A stretch of 64,000 nucleotides of DNA. Source: Clavibacter michiganensis (GTDB taxonomy: Bacteria > Actinomycetota > Actinomycetes > Actinomycetales > Microbacteriaceae). Shown here in pieces: positions 1 to 10,339 of this stretch. The position numbers were made by a program, and so were the translations under genes. Positions within the stretch are counted from its first letter, which is position 1, and each line of letters opens with the position of its first letter. The notes under the pieces were generated by a model. It had not been told where the DNA came from and made no database searches. It worked only from the letters and a program-made list of their open reading frames with translations. The DNA lies in NCBI RefSeq assembly GCF_016907085.1, contig NZ_JAFBBJ010000001.1, positions 434,001 through 498,000 of the forward strand. The letters are read 5' to 3'.

Positions 1-1419
1 CTCTCCGAGCAGACCGGCCAGGGCCAGGTCGAGCTCAGCACCCGGCTCCCGGACGACGTGAGCCTCATCCTCGCCACCGACGGCCAGGCGGCCGCGCCGG
101 CGGACGTCGAGCTCTCCTGGCCGTCCGAGGGCGAGTCGCCCTGGGTCGTCCCGCTCGTGGTCGGCGGCATCGTGCTTCTCGTCGTCGGGCTCGTCCTCTA
201 CCTCCTCGCGCTCCGCCACCTGCGCCGCAGCCGCGGCCCGCGCCGCAACCTCCCGCCGCGCGGCGGCCCGCGCATCCCGCGCATCGGGCCGGCCGCCCGT
301 CGAGCTGCCCTCACCGCCGGCACCGGGGCAGCTCCCGTGAGCCCCAAGGGCCGTGGTCGTCGCGGTCTCATCGCGCTGCCCGTCCTCGTCGTCACCGGCC
401 TCGCGCTCAGCGGCTGCACCGCGCAGGGCGCGCCGGCCGACCTCGCCGCGGGCGTGGGATCCACCGCGACGCCCACCCCGACGTCGTCGCTCGACGCCGC
501 GCGCGAGGCGGAGGACGCCGATCCGCCCGTCGTCACCCAGGACCAGGCCGAGCGCATCGTCTCCCGCGTCTCCGAGGTCGCGACCGCGGCCGACCAGTCG
601 CTCGACGCGGCCACCCTCACGCCGCGGTTCGCCGGACCGGCGCTGCAGGAGCGCACGTCCGACTACCAGGTGCGGAAGGCCAAGCCGGACGCCACCCCCG
701 TGCCCGCGATCCCCGCCGGCGACCTCCAGCTGACGCTGCCGCAGGCGACGCTGGCCTGGCCGCGCACGGTCGCGGCGGTCGTCAAGGACCCCGACACCCA
801 GGACGCGCCCACGCTGTCCCTCACGCTCGTGCAGGACAGCCCGCGCGACAACTACCGTGTGCTCTACGCCATGCCCATCTCCACCACGGCGGCGCTCCCC
901 GACGTGGCCCCCGCGGCCATCGGCGCGGCGCGGCTCGCGGCGGACGTGAAGCTCCTGGCCGTGCAGCCGGATCAGCTCTCCGCGGCCTACGCGGACGTGC
1001 TCAACAAGGGCGACGCGAGCCAGTACGCCGACCTCTTCGACGCGACCGACGACGGCGTGCGCGCGCAGGACGCCAAGCGCAAGGTCGACTTCCCGGCGTC
1101 GATCGGCGAGACGGGCACGGTCGAGTTCCAGGCATCGGCGGACACGGCGACGCCCGTGGCGATGTCGACCGTGGAGTCCGGGGCGCTCGTGAGCGTCACC
1201 GTGCAGCTGGGCATCGTCGCGAAGCCGACCGCCGAGGGCGCGAAGGTGAACGCCAACCCGGAGGTGCAGGCCATCACCGGGCTCACGGACTCGGCGAAGG
1301 GCTTCGACACCGTCCGCACGGCGCAGATGCTCATGTACGTGCCTCCCGTGAACTCGGGGGAGAAGATCCGCCTCTACGCGTCCAGCACCCACATCACCTC
1401 GGCCAAGGAGCTCCCATGA
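1..1419 (+). CDS. Membrane protein / putative lipoprotein, 5' end outside window
   Basis: The reading frame is open from the first base, so the true start lies upstream; 472 residues are visible. There are two hydrophobic segments: residues about 46-71 (PWVVPLVVGGIVLLVVGLVL and onwards), then a basic Arg/Pro-rich linker, then residues about 122-139 (LIALPVLVVTGLALSGC) ending in a perfect lipobox. The rest is a soluble, presumably extracellular domain rich in Ala, Thr and Asp with no motif I recognise. Read as one chain, it would be an outside domain, a membrane pass, a cytoplasmic loop and a second pass or lipid anchor. A GTG at 337 would instead start a separate lipoprotein with a textbook signal peptide (n-region SPKGRGRRG). 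The function is unknown. The stop overlaps the next gene (ATGA), so the two are probably cotranslated. Confidence 0.75.
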   Translation, partial: LSEQTGQGQVELSTRLPDDVSLILATDGQAAAPADVELSWPSEGESPWVVPLVVGGIVLLVVGLVLYLLALRHLRRSRGPRRNLPPRGGPRIPRIGPAARRAALTAGTGAAPVSPKGRGRRGLIALPVLVVTGLALSGCTAQGAPADLAAGVGSTATPTPTSSLDAAREAEDADPPVVTQDQAERIVSRVSEVATAADQSLDAATLTPRFAGPALQERTSDYQVRKAKPDATPVPAIPAGDLQLTLPQATLAWPRTVAAVVKDPDTQDAPTLSLTLVQDSPRDNYRVLYAMPISTTAALPDVAPAAIGAARLAADVKLLAVQPDQLSAAYADVLNKGDASQYADLFDATDDGVRAQDAKRKVDFPASIGETGTVEFQASADTATPVAMSTVESGALVSVTVQLGIVAKPTAEGAKVNANPEVQAITGLTDSAKGFDTVRTAQMLMYVPPVNSGEKIRLYASSTHITSAKELP

Positions 1420-2411
1420 CGAACGTGCCCCCCTCCGCCGCCAGCCTGCGCGGCGCCGTCGACCTGTCCTCGCTCGTGAACCGTGCGCAGGCGCCGGCCG
1501 CGCCCGCGGGCGGGTCGGCCGCAGCCGGCGCGCCCGGAGCCCCCGGTGCGCCTGCCGATGCGGCCGGCGCCCCGCAGACGGTCGACGTCCCCGGCCTCGT
1601 GCTCGCGGCCGACGACGCCTCGTTCACGCAGTTCCTCGACATCTCGTCCGTGGTGCCCGTGATCGTCGAGCTCGTCTCGACGGGGCTCGCCTCCAGCCGC
1701 GAGCTCTCGCCCGTGCTCGAGCGCGTCGTCACCGCGCAGGCGGGCCGCGTGCTCCTCGTGCGCATCGACGCGGACCAGAGCCCGCAGCTCGGCCAGGCGT
1801 TCCAGGCGCAGACCGTCCCGACGGTCGCGGCGCTCATCGGCGGCCGTCCCGTCGGCCTCTTCGCCGGCGTGATCCCCGAGGACCAGGTGCTCGACGTCAT
1901 CCAGCAGGTGCTGGAGCTGGCGCAGCAGAACGGCGTGACCGGCCGGGCCGTCGCCCCGGATGCCTCCGCCGCTCCGGCCGCCACGGTCGAGGAGCCGCTG
2001 CCCCCGCACCACGCGGAGGCCTACGCCTTCATCGAGCAGGGCGACTACGCGTCAGCTGCCGCCGAGTACCGCACCGCCATCGCGCAGAACCCGCGCGACG
2101 CCCTCGCGGTCGCCGGCCTCGCGCAGGTCAGCCTCCTGCACCGGCTCGACGGGAAGGCGGCCGACGAGATCCGCGGCGCCGCCGCGTCCGCTCCCGAGGA
2201 CGTGGACGCGCAGCTGCTCGTCGCCGACCTCGACCTCTCCGGCGGGCACGTCGAGGATGCGTTCACGCGCCTGCTCGAGCTGTTCCCGTCGGCCGACGCC
2301 GCCGGCCGCGACGCGATCCGCCAGCGCCTGCTCGAGCACTTCGAGGTGGTGGGTCTGGAGGATCCGCGGGTCGCCGTGGCACGACGCCAGCTCACGCGCC
2401 TGCTCTACTGA
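1416..2411 (+). CDS. Thioredoxin-fold/TPR protein, CnoX (YbbN)-like
   Basis: This 331-residue protein has an Ala/Pro/Gly-rich N-terminus (to about residue 50), a thioredoxin-like domain (about 55-165) and TPR-like helices (about 190-300, around HAEAYAFIEQGDYASAAAEY and NPRDALAVAGLAQ). The order matches the CnoX/YbbN chaperone-holdase family. The usual CxxC redox site is missing: the matching segment reads VELVSTGLASSRELSPVL, with no cysteine, while the cis-proline loop (QTVPTVAALIGG) is kept. A redox enzyme role is therefore unlikely, and a protein-binding role is inferred. The ATG start overlaps the upstream stop by four bases. A strong hairpin follows the stop and faces the convergent glgB. 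Confidence 0.85.
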   Translation: MTNVPPSAASLRGAVDLSSLVNRAQAPAAPAGGSAAAGAPGAPGAPADAAGAPQTVDVPGLVLAADDASFTQFLDISSVVPVIVELVSTGLASSRELSPVLERVVTAQAGRVLLVRIDADQSPQLGQAFQAQTVPTVAALIGGRPVGLFAGVIPEDQVLDVIQQVLELAQQNGVTGRAVAPDASAAPAATVEEPLPPHHAEAYAFIEQGDYASAAAEYRTAIAQNPRDALAVAGLAQVSLLHRLDGKAADEIRGAAASAPEDVDAQLLVADLDLSGGHVEDAFTRLLELFPSADAAGRDAIRQRLLEHFEVVGLEDPRVAVARRQLTRLLY

Positions 2412-2426
2412 CGCGCGTCCCCACGG

Positions 2427-2471
2427 ACGACGACGGCGCCGCACCCCCTCGGGTTGCGGCGCCGTCGTCGT
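2427..2471. terminator. Bidirectional hairpin terminator between convergent genes
   Basis: This is a perfect 17-bp stem (2427-2443 with 2455-2471) around an 11-base loop, lying between the stop of the TPR protein and the stop of glgB. It has no T-run on either strand. Its position between two convergent stops supports a shared terminator. Confidence 0.75.
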
Positions 2472-2482
2472 GTCGGACGGGA

Positions 2483-5071
2483 TCAGACCGTGGGCACCCG
2501 CGGGGTGCCGTCGTCGGATCCCGGGGCGTCGTCCGTGGCGGACAGCCCCTCGACGGGCGGCTGCGCGTCGCGGGACTGCGGCAGCACGGGCGCCGCGGTC
2601 GCCTCGGCGAACGGCGTGCCGTCGGCGCGCGACTCGTCCGCGTCGGGGGCCGCGTGCGCGGGCGCCTCGACGGGGTGGAGGTCGGCCGGATCCTGCTTCA
2701 ACCGCAGCCAGAGGCCGGCGAGCGGCGGCAGCGTCAGCTCCGCCGACGCCGGACGGCCGTGCCAGCCCTCGTCGCCCGCGTGCACGGCGCCGAGGTTCCC
2801 GACGCCGGATCCGCCGAACTGCTCGGCGTCGGTGTTGAGGATCTCCTCCCACACGCCCGCCTGCGGCAGCCCCAGCCGGTAGCCCGAGATGGGCGCGCCG
2901 GAGAAGTTGTGCACGACGGCGACCTGGTTGCCCTCGCGGTCGCGGCGGAGGAACGCGAGCACGTTGCGCCCGGCGTCGCCCGCGTCGATCCACTCGAAGC
3001 CGGCCGGGTCGTTGTCGAGCGCCCACAGCGCGGGCGTGTCGATGTACGTGCGGTTGAGCGACCCGACGAGGTCGAACAGGGCGCGGTGCACGGGCTGGTC
3101 GAGGATCCACCAGTCGAGCCCGCGCTCCTCGCTCCACTCGGACGGCTGCCCGAACTCCTGGCCCATGAAGAGCAGCTGCTTGCCGGGGTGCGACCACATG
3201 AAGCTCAGGTAGGCGCGCACGTTGGCGAGCTTCTGCCAGTGGTCGCCCGGCATCTTGCCGACGAGCGAGCCCTTCCCGTGCACGACCTCGTCGTGGCTGA
3301 TGGGGAGGAGGAAGTTCTCCGTGTACGCGTAGACCATCGAGAACGTGATCTGGCCGTGGTGGTACGCGCGGTACATCGGGTCGACGGCCGTGTAGTCGAG
3401 CGTGTCGTGCATCCAGCCCATGTTCCACTTGAGGCCGAAGCCGAGGCCGCCGTCGCTCGTGGGGCGCGTGACGCCGGGGAAGCTCGTGGACTCCTCCGCG
3501 ATCATCACGATGCCGGGGTGGGTGCGGTACGCGGTGGCGTTGACCTCCTGCAGGAACGAGATCGCCTCGAGGTTCTCGCGGCCGCCGTGCACGTTCGGCA
3601 GCCACTGGCCCTCCTCGCGCGAGTAGTCGAGGTAGAGCATCGAGGCCACGGCGTCGACCCGGAGGCCGTCGATGTGGAACTCCTCGAACCAGTACAGCGC
3701 GTTCGCGACGAGGAAGTTGCGGACCTGCGAGTGGCCGAAGTCGAAGACGAGGGTGCCCCAGTCCTGCTGCTCGCCGCGGCGCGGGTCGGTGTGCTCGTAG
3801 AGCGGCTGGCCGTCGAACTGCGCGAGCGCGAAGGCGTCCTTCGGGAAGTGGGCCGGGACCCAGTCCACGATGACGCCGATGCCGGCGCGGTGCAGGGAGT
3901 CGATGAGGAACTTGAGGTCGTCCGGGGAGCCGAAGCGCGAGGTGGGCGCGTAGTAGCCGGAGACCTGGTAGCCCCAGGATCCGCCGAACGGGTGCTCCGC
4001 GAGCGGCAGGAACTCGACGTGCGTGTACCGCAGCTCCTGCAGGTAGGCGACCAGCTCACCGGCGACCTCGCGGTAGCCGAGGCCGGGGCGCCAGGATCCG
4101 AGGTGCATCTCGTACACGCTCATGGGGGAGTCGTGCGGGTCGCGCGCGGCCCGCTCCTCGAGCCAGGCGGCGTCGTCCCACTGGTAGCCGCTCGTCTCGA
4201 CGCGCGAGGCGGTGGCCGGCGGGACCTCGGTCATGCGCGCCATCGGGTCGGCCTTCTCGATCCACTGCCCGGCCTGCGTGAGGATCTCGAACTTGTACGA
4301 GACGCCGGGCTCGACGCCGGGGACGAACAGCTCCCAGACGCCGTTGCCGTCGAGGCGGCGCATCGCGTGCTGCACGCCGTCCCAGCCGTTGAACCCGCCG
4401 ATGACGCGGACGGCACGGGCGTGCGGCGCCCACACGGAGAAGGAGACGCCCCAGTAGGTGCGCGCGACGCCCCAGTGCTCGCGGTGGTGGGCGCCGAGGA
4501 CGTCCCAGAGGCGCTCGTGGCGGCCCTCGCCGAAGAGGTAGAGGTCGAGGTCGCCCACGGTGGGGAGGAAGCGGTAGGGGTCGTCGCTCGTCCAGGTGCC
4601 GCCGTCGGAGTAGCGCGCCTCGACCTCGTAGTCCTGGAGGCCGAGCACGTGCGCGCCCTGCCAGACGCCGTGGCCCACGTGGGCGAGGGCGACGCGGGCG
4701 CCCGTCGAGAGGATCACCGAGACTGCCTCGGCGAGCGGACGCAGGGCGCGGACGACGACGAGGTCGTCGCCGACGCCGTCGATCGCGACCGGGTGCTGGC
4801 CGAGGACCGAGTGCGGTCCGGAGTGGACGCCCTCGGCGACGGCGCGCAGGTCGTGGTCGGCGACCTCGGGGAGGCGGATGGGGTCGGCGGCGGAGGCGGG
4901 TGCCTCCTCGGCGGCGCCGTCGGCGGCCGCGGGCACGACGACGTCGGCACCCTGCTCGCGGTCGGCGTCGGCGGCGGGCGGCACGACGACGTCGGCGCCG
5001 GGCATCCCGTCCCGGGGGTCTCGGGGGTCCTGGGGGTCCTGCTGGGGGGTGGTGTCTGTCATGTCCGTCAT
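2483..5071 (-). CDS. glgB: 1,4-alpha-glucan branching enzyme GlgB
   Basis: This enzyme makes alpha-1,6 branches in glycogen-type glucan (GH13). Of 862 residues, the catalytic core shows the nucleophile region [20 protein letters not shown] (Asp473), the acid/base MIAEES (Glu526) and [15 protein letters not shown] (Asp594). An N-terminal branching-enzyme domain and a CBM48-like module ([20 protein letters not shown], about 207-300) precede it. The first 65 residues are disordered, Asp/Pro/Ala-rich and contain a repeated GADVVVPxAAD unit. The last 70 or so residues form an acidic, Ala/Asp/Pro-rich tail, so the chain is longer than the usual 730 residues or so. The ATG start overlaps the glgE stop (ATGA), so it is translationally coupled behind glgE. 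An alternative in-frame ATG lies three codons later. Confidence 0.96.
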   Translation of the reverse strand: MTDMTDTTPQQDPQDPRDPRDGMPGADVVVPPAADADREQGADVVVPAAADGAAEEAPASAADPIRLPEVADHDLRAVAEGVHSGPHSVLGQHPVAIDGVGDDLVVVRALRPLAEAVSVILSTGARVALAHVGHGVWQGAHVLGLQDYEVEARYSDGGTWTSDDPYRFLPTVGDLDLYLFGEGRHERLWDVLGAHHREHWGVARTYWGVSFSVWAPHARAVRVIGGFNGWDGVQHAMRRLDGNGVWELFVPGVEPGVSYKFEILTQAGQWIEKADPMARMTEVPPATASRVETSGYQWDDAAWLEERAARDPHDSPMSVYEMHLGSWRPGLGYREVAGELVAYLQELRYTHVEFLPLAEHPFGGSWGYQVSGYYAPTSRFGSPDDLKFLIDSLHRAGIGVIVDWVPAHFPKDAFALAQFDGQPLYEHTDPRRGEQQDWGTLVFDFGHSQVRNFLVANALYWFEEFHIDGLRVDAVASMLYLDYSREEGQWLPNVHGGRENLEAISFLQEVNATAYRTHPGIVMIAEESTSFPGVTRPTSDGGLGFGLKWNMGWMHDTLDYTAVDPMYRAYHHGQITFSMVYAYTENFLLPISHDEVVHGKGSLVGKMPGDHWQKLANVRAYLSFMWSHPGKQLLFMGQEFGQPSEWSEERGLDWWILDQPVHRALFDLVGSLNRTYIDTPALWALDNDPAGFEWIDAGDAGRNVLAFLRRDREGNQVAVVHNFSGAPISGYRLGLPQAGVWEEILNTDAEQFGGSGVGNLGAVHAGDEGWHGRPASAELTLPPLAGLWLRLKQDPADLHPVEAPAHAAPDADESRADGTPFAEATAAPVLPQSRDAQPPVEGLSATDDAPGSDDGTPRVPTV

Positions 5072-7521
5072 CCCTTCGATGCGGTCGGGGTGACCCGGAA
5101 CACGTGCACGGGGTGCGTGAACGCGTCGAGCCGGACGAAGTTGGAGGTGGACCACGTGTAGACGTCGCCCGTGAGGAGGTCCTCGACCTCGAACACGGCG
5201 TCCTCGGCGAGGCCGAAGCGGGTGGGGTCGAGGTACACCTGGGTCTCGCGCGCGGAGTGCGGGTCGACGTTGGCGACCACGAGGATCGTGTCGGCCTCGC
5301 CCGTGCCGGTGTGCTCGGCCGCGAGGTGCTTGGAGTAGACGAGGATCGAGTCGTCGTCGCTCCAGTGCACGTCGAGGTTCCGCAGCTGGCGGAGCGCGGG
5401 GTGCTCGCGGCGGATCTCGTTGAGGCGCGTGATCTCCGGCGCGATGGATCCGCCGAGCTCCTCCTGGCGCTGCCAGTCGCGCGGCTTGTACTCGTACTTC
5501 TCGTTGTCGATGTTCTCCTCGGCGCCGGGGCGCGCGACGTTCTCGATCAGCTCGTAGCCCGAGTAGATGCCCCACGACGGCGACGCGGTCGCCGCGATCG
5601 CGGCGCGGATCCGGTACGCGGCCCGCCCGCCGAACTGCAGGTAGGGCGTGAGGATGTCGTGCGTGTTCGCGAAGAAGTTCGGGCGCAGGTAGTCGCTCGT
5701 CTCGTGGCTGACCTCGGTGAGGTACTCCTCGAGCTCCTTCTTCGTGTTGCGCCAGGTGAAGTACGTGTACGACTGCTGGAACCCGATCTTCGCGAGCGTG
5801 CGCATCATCGCGGGGCGCGTGAACGCCTCGCTGAGGAAGATCGCGTCGGGCTCGTCGCGCATCACCTGGTGGATGAGGCGCTCCCAGAACACGAGCGGCT
5901 TGGTGTGCGGGTTGTCGACGCGGAAGATCTTGACGCCGAGGCCCAGCCACACGCGCATGACGCGGAGCATCTCGCGGTACGACCCTTCGGGGTCGTTGTC
6001 GAAGTTCAGCGGGTAGATGTCCTGGTACTTCTTCGGCGGGTTCTCCGCGTACGCGATCGAGCCGTCGGGCAGCGTCGTGAAGAGCTCCGGGTGGGTCGTG
6101 ACCCAGGGGTGGTCGGGCGAGGCCTGGAGCGCGATGTCGATCGCGAGCTCCATGCCGTGGTCCGCGACCGCCTGGACGAAGGCGCGGAAGTCCTCGACCG
6201 TGCCGAGCTCGGGGTGGATGGAGTCGTGACCGCCGTCCTCGGAGCCGATGCCGTAGGGCGAGCCCGGGTCGTGCGGGCCCGCGGTGAGCGTGTTGTTCGG
6301 GCCCTTGCGGTTGGTGCGGCCGATGGGGTGCACCGGCGGGATGTAGACGACGTCGAAGCCCATGTCGCGGATCGCGGGGAGGCGCTCGGCCGCGGTCCGG
6401 AAGGTGCCGCTCGTCCAGGAGCCGTCCTGGTGCTGGACTGCGCCCTCGGAGCGGGGGAAGAACTCGTACCAGGATCCGACGGCGGCGCGCTCGCGCTCGA
6501 CCACGATCGTGCGCTCGGGGGAGAGCGTGACGAGGCTGCGGAGCGGGACGCGGTCGATCGCCGCGAGGACCCCGGGGGTCGTGGCGGCGGCGAGGCGCGC
6601 GTCGGGTGCGGCGTCGGCGTCGGCGATGCCGGCCAGGGCGGCGCGGAGCACCTCGCGGCCGGCGGCGTCCCGGGTCGCGTCGGCGGCGGCGCGCTCGAGC
6701 GCCTCGGCGCCGAGGGCGAGCATCACGTCGACGTCGAGGCCGGCGGGGACCTTGATCTCCGCGTTGTGCAGCCAGGTGCCGAAGTCGTCGGACCACGCGC
6801 TCACGCGCCAGGTCCAGACGCCCTGCGTCTCGAGCTGGGCCGTCGTGATCCAGCGGTCGAGGCCGGGCTTCGTGGCGTCGAGGGACATGCGGTGCGCGGT
6901 CTCGGCGCCCGTCGGGTCGGTGAGGAGGACGTCGGCGCCGATGAGGTCGTGGCCCTCGCGGAAGATCGTCGCGCCGAACGGAACCACGTCGTGGACGAAG
7001 CTCTTGGCGGGCCAGAGGTCGTCCTCGATCTGCGGGGTGAGCGACAGGATCGGGATGCGGCCGATGACGGGGACGTGGTCGTCGTCGGCGGCGGACGTCG
7101 GCGCCGCGGCGGGCGTCGGCTCGGCGACCGGCGCGGCATGGCGGGGAGCGGACGGCGCGGACGCGACCGGCTCCGGCACGGATGCGACCGCCGGGGCGGG
7201 CTCTGCGGGGGCAGCGGGCGCCGGATCCTGCGTCGGCGTGGGCTCCGAGGCGGCTGACACCGGCTCGGCGGCCGCGGCGGGAGCGGGCTCCGGGGCGGCG
7301 GGAACGGTTTCCGGGGCGGCGGGTGCCACGGGGAGCACGGGCGGCTGGGGTTCCGGCGCCGCGGGCACGGGAGCCTGCGCGGGCGCCTCGGGGATCAGCG
7401 GGGGCCGCGGCTCGGGCGGCTTCTGAGCGTCCTGGAGCTTCTGGGCCTTGGCGGCCTTGCGGGCTGCACGGCCGCGCACCGGGCGGGGGAGGGGATCGGG
7501 TCCGTCCTGGGGTGTGGTCAC
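5068..7521 (-). CDS. glgE: Alpha-1,4-glucan:maltose-1-phosphate maltosyltransferase GlgE
   Basis: GlgE transfers maltosyl units from maltose-1-phosphate to the ends of alpha-1,4-glucan (GH13_3). The core shows [19 protein letters not shown], the nucleophile motif [12 protein letters not shown] and the acid motif [11 protein letters not shown]. The chain is 817 residues against about 660-700 for typical GlgE. The excess is an N-terminal extension of about 148 residues: a basic start ([13 protein letters not shown]) and then a long Pro/Ala/Glu-rich linker before [20 protein letters not shown]. The GTG start is chosen because a -10 box TACGGT ends six bases before it and no Shine-Dalgarno is present. 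It is cotranscribed with glgB and divergent from glgP. The partner maltokinase (Pep2) and TreS are not in this window. Confidence 0.95.
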   Translation of the reverse strand: MTTPQDGPDPLPRPVRGRAARKAAKAQKLQDAQKPPEPRPPLIPEAPAQAPVPAAPEPQPPVLPVAPAAPETVPAAPEPAPAAAAEPVSAASEPTPTQDPAPAAPAEPAPAVASVPEPVASAPSAPRHAAPVAEPTPAAAPTSAADDDHVPVIGRIPILSLTPQIEDDLWPAKSFVHDVVPFGATIFREGHDLIGADVLLTDPTGAETAHRMSLDATKPGLDRWITTAQLETQGVWTWRVSAWSDDFGTWLHNAEIKVPAGLDVDVMLALGAEALERAAADATRDAAGREVLRAALAGIADADAAPDARLAAATTPGVLAAIDRVPLRSLVTLSPERTIVVERERAAVGSWYEFFPRSEGAVQHQDGSWTSGTFRTAAERLPAIRDMGFDVVYIPPVHPIGRTNRKGPNNTLTAGPHDPGSPYGIGSEDGGHDSIHPELGTVEDFRAFVQAVADHGMELAIDIALQASPDHPWVTTHPELFTTLPDGSIAYAENPPKKYQDIYPLNFDNDPEGSYREMLRVMRVWLGLGVKIFRVDNPHTKPLVFWERLIHQVMRDEPDAIFLSEAFTRPAMMRTLAKIGFQQSYTYFTWRNTKKELEEYLTEVSHETSDYLRPNFFANTHDILTPYLQFGGRAAYRIRAAIAATASPSWGIYSGYELIENVARPGAEENIDNEKYEYKPRDWQRQEELGGSIAPEITRLNEIRREHPALRQLRNLDVHWSDDDSILVYSKHLAAEHTGTGEADTILVVANVDPHSARETQVYLDPTRFGLAEDAVFEVEDLLTGDVYTWSTSNFVRLDAFTHPVHVFRVTPTASKG

Positions 7522-7527
7522 TGTTCG

Positions 7528-7533
7528 ACCGTA
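7528..7533 (-). promoter_or_regulatory. -10 box TACGGT, leaderless glgE promoter
   Basis: TACGGT read on the minus strand is followed by CGAACA and then the GTG start of glgE. The six-base gap puts the expected transcription start at or next to the GTG. Confidence 0.6.
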
Positions 7534-7680
7534 GCCCGTGCGCCGTCCGGCTGTCGCTCGCCGCGGCGGTGGCGGACGCCGTGCGGATGCCCGATGCCCG
7601 TGCGTCACCGCCCGTGCGCCCGGCGGCCACGGGCCCTCCACGCGCGGGCCGGACCCTGGTGCCGTGCCACCCCGCGCCCG

Positions 7681-7686
7681 TAGGCT
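7681..7686 (+). promoter_or_regulatory. -10 box TAGGCT, glgP promoter
   Basis: TAGGCT lies about 50 bases before the glgP GTG, giving a leader of about 45 bases. That leader carries a ribosome binding site, GAGGGAG, just before the start. Confidence 0.5.
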
Positions 7687-7738
7687 CGGGAGCCATCCGC
7701 GCGGGTCCACCCGCCGCCGTCCGGTCCGAGGGAGTCCC

Positions 7739-10294
7739 GTGAAGGCCATCCGCAGATTCACCGTCCGTGCCGTCCTCCCGGAGGAGCTGTCCGCGCTGGA
7801 CGAGCTCGCCGGGAACCTCCGATGGTCGTGGTACGAGCCCACCCGCCGCGTGTTCGCGCACGTGAGCCCCGAGCTGTGGGAGGGCACGGGCCACGATCCG
7901 GTCGCGCTGCTCGGCGCGGTCGACCAAGAGCGGCTGCGCGAGCTCGCGGCCGACGAGGGATTCGTGGCGTGGGCGGAGGAGCAGCGCGCGGACCTCCGCG
8001 CGTACGTGCGCGAGCCCCGCTGGTACCAGCAGCTGGAGGGCGACGTGCCCGAGGCGATCGGCTACTTCTCGCCCGAGTTCGGCATCGCCGCCGCGCTCCC
8101 GCAGTACTCGGGCGGCCTCGGGATCCTCGCGGGCGACCATCTGAAGAGCGCCTCCGACCTCGGCGTCCCGCTCGTGGGCGTCGGCCTCTTCTACCGCTCC
8201 GGCTACTTCCGCCAGGGGATCTCCTCCGACGGCTGGCAGCAGGAGACCTACCCCGTCTTCGACCCCGACGGCCTGCCGCTCCAGGTGCTGCGCGACGCCG
8301 ACGGCGCGCCCGTCCACGTGTCCCTCGAGCTGCCCGCCGACCGGACGCTGCACGCGCGCATCTGGGTGGCACGCGTGGGACGGATCCCGCTCCTCCTCCT
8401 CGACACCGACGTGCCCGAGAACGACGACGACCTCCGCCGCGTCACCGACCGGCTCTACGGCGGCGGCGGCGAGCACCGGCTGCATCAGGAGCTGCTCCTC
8501 GGCATCGGCGGGGTGCGCGCCATCGCGGCGCACGCGCGCGTCTCGGGTGCCCCCGTGCCGCGCGTCTTCCACACCAACGAGGGCCACGCGGGCTTCCTCG
8601 GCGTCGAGCGGATCTCCACGCTCATGGCCGACGGCCTCGACTTCGACGAGGCGCTGCAGGTGGTGCGCGCGGGCACGGTGTTCACGACGCACACGCCCGT
8701 GCCCGCGGGGATCGACCGCTTCGACGTCGGCCTCGTCCGCCAGCACGTGACGGAGCGCCTGCTGCCCGGCGTGCCGCCGGAGCGCGTGCTCGGGCTCGGC
8801 GCGGAGTCGCACGACGGCGGATCGGCCGACGTCTTCAACATGGCCCTCATGGGCCTCCGCCTCGCGCAGCGCGCCAACGGCGTCTCCCAGCTGCACGGCG
8901 AGGTCAGCCGCGGGATGTTCGCGGGGCTCTGGCCGGGGTTCGACGCCGACGAGGTGCCGATCACGAGCGTGACGAACGGCGTGCACGCGCCGACGTGGAC
9001 GGATCCGATGCTCATGTCGCTCGCGCGCGAGCGCCTCGGCACGTGGGACACCACCGCGGCCGACTGGTCGTCTCCTGCCGTGACCGACGGCGACCTCTGG
9101 GACGTGCGCGGCCGGATGCGCCGCCAGCTCGTGGAGGACGCCCGCCGCCGCGTCGTGCGCGCCTGGCGCGAGCAGAACCCGGGCGCGGTGGAGCCCGCGT
9201 GGCTCGAGGACGTGCTCGACCCCGAGGTGCTCACGATCGGGTTCGCCCGGCGCGTGCCGACCTACAAGCGGCTGACGCTGATGCTCCACGACCGGGAGCG
9301 CCTCCGCCGGATCCTCACCGACCCGGACCGGCCCGTGCAGATCGTGGTCGCGGGCAAGTCGCACCCGGCGGACGACGAGGGCAAGCGCCTCATCCAGGAG
9401 CTCGTGCGCTTCGCGGCCGAGCCCGGGATCCGCGGGCGGCTCGTGTTCCTGCCCGACTACGACATCGGCATGGCGCAGCTGCTCTACCCGGGCACCGACG
9501 TGTGGCTGAACAACCCGCTGCGCCCGCTCGAGGCGTGCGGGACGTCCGGCATGAAGGCGGCGCTCAACGGCGCGCTCAACCTCTCCATCCTCGACGGCTG
9601 GTGGAACGAGTACTTCGACGGCGGCAACGGCTGGGCGATCCCGTCGGCCGACGGCGCGCACGACGGCGCCGAGCGCGACGCCATGGAGGCGACCGCGCTG
9701 TACGACCTCATCGAGAACCGCATCGCGCCGCGCTTCTACGAGCGCGACGGCGACGGCGTCCCCGCGGGCTGGGTGCACGACATCCGCCACACGCTCCGGA
9801 CGCTCTCGCCCGAGCTCAGCGCGGACCGGATGGTGCGGCAGTACGTCGAGCGGCTGTACGTCCCCGCCGGCCGGGCGCAGGCCGTCGTCGCGGCGGACGG
9901 CTCGGCCCGCGCGCGCGAGCTGGCGGCCTGGCGCGGACGCGTCGCGGCCGCGTGGCCGTCGGTGCAGGTCGCGCACGTCGAGTCGGAGGGCGTCGAGCAC
10001 CAGGCGCAGGTCGGCGACGAGCTGCGGGTGCGCGCGTGGGTGGCGCTCGGCGGCCTCGGCGCGGGCGACGTGACGGTCGAGGTGGTGCACGGGCGCACGG
10101 GCGAGGGCGACGTGCTCCAGGACGTGGTGCGGCAGGCGCTCGAGCCCGTCGGCGGATCCGGCGGGCAGCAGGAGTACGCGGGCGCGGTGCGGCTCGCGAG
10201 CGCGGGGCCGTTCGGGTACACCGTGCGGGTCGTGCCGCGGCACGAGCTGCTGGCCTCCAGCGCGGAGCCGGGGCTGGTCGCGGTCGCGGTCTGA
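7739..10294 (+). CDS. glgP: Alpha-glucan (glycogen/maltodextrin) phosphorylase
   Basis: This enzyme releases glucose-1-phosphate from alpha-1,4-glucans (GT35). The 851-residue chain has the family hallmarks [29 protein letters not shown] and [13 protein letters not shown], and the pyridoxal-phosphate lysine in [18 protein letters not shown] (about Lys605). The N-terminus ([23 protein letters not shown]) matches the actinobacterial and archaeal type of phosphorylase with its DUF3417 region. The GTG start follows a clear GAGGGAG ribosome site. It is divergent from glgE-glgB, so synthesis and breakdown genes face away from one 217-base control region. A perfect hairpin follows the stop. Confidence 0.95.
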   Translation: MKAIRRFTVRAVLPEELSALDELAGNLRWSWYEPTRRVFAHVSPELWEGTGHDPVALLGAVDQERLRELAADEGFVAWAEEQRADLRAYVREPRWYQQLEGDVPEAIGYFSPEFGIAAALPQYSGGLGILAGDHLKSASDLGVPLVGVGLFYRSGYFRQGISSDGWQQETYPVFDPDGLPLQVLRDADGAPVHVSLELPADRTLHARIWVARVGRIPLLLLDTDVPENDDDLRRVTDRLYGGGGEHRLHQELLLGIGGVRAIAAHARVSGAPVPRVFHTNEGHAGFLGVERISTLMADGLDFDEALQVVRAGTVFTTHTPVPAGIDRFDVGLVRQHVTERLLPGVPPERVLGLGAESHDGGSADVFNMALMGLRLAQRANGVSQLHGEVSRGMFAGLWPGFDADEVPITSVTNGVHAPTWTDPMLMSLARERLGTWDTTAADWSSPAVTDGDLWDVRGRMRRQLVEDARRRVVRAWREQNPGAVEPAWLEDVLDPEVLTIGFARRVPTYKRLTLMLHDRERLRRILTDPDRPVQIVVAGKSHPADDEGKRLIQELVRFAAEPGIRGRLVFLPDYDIGMAQLLYPGTDVWLNNPLRPLEACGTSGMKAALNGALNLSILDGWWNEYFDGGNGWAIPSADGAHDGAERDAMEATALYDLIENRIAPRFYERDGDGVPAGWVHDIRHTLRTLSPELSADRMVRQYVERLYVPAGRAQAVVAADGSARARELAAWRGRVAAAWPSVQVAHVESEGVEHQAQVGDELRVRAWVALGGLGAGDVTVEVVHGRTGEGDVLQDVVRQALEPVGGSGGQQEYAGAVRLASAGPFGYTVRVVPRHELLASSAEPGLVAVAV

Positions 10295-10298
10295 CGGA

Positions 10299-10334
10299 GG
10301 ACGGCGCGCCCCGGATACCCGGGGCGCGCCGTCC
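10299..10334. terminator. Bidirectional hairpin terminator after glgP
   Basis: A perfect 16-bp GC stem (10299-10314 with 10319-10334) with an ATAC loop lies between the convergent stops of glgP and the SGNH-hydrolase gene. There is no T-run. Confidence 0.8.
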
Positions 10335-10339
10335 GCGCG

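Noticed and set aside
2654..5161. Long plus-strand frame opposite glgB
   Set aside because: Antisense to a gene with intact GH13 catalytic motifs, and the translation has low-complexity Val/Arg/Asp/Leu composition.
2483..10243. A 2586-codon open frame on the minus strand running through glgB, glgE and glgP
   Set aside because: Only the glgB part has family motifs. Elsewhere the frame is antisense or out of phase to glgE and glgP and is rich in Arg, Ala, Gly and Val, as expected of high-GC shadow frames.
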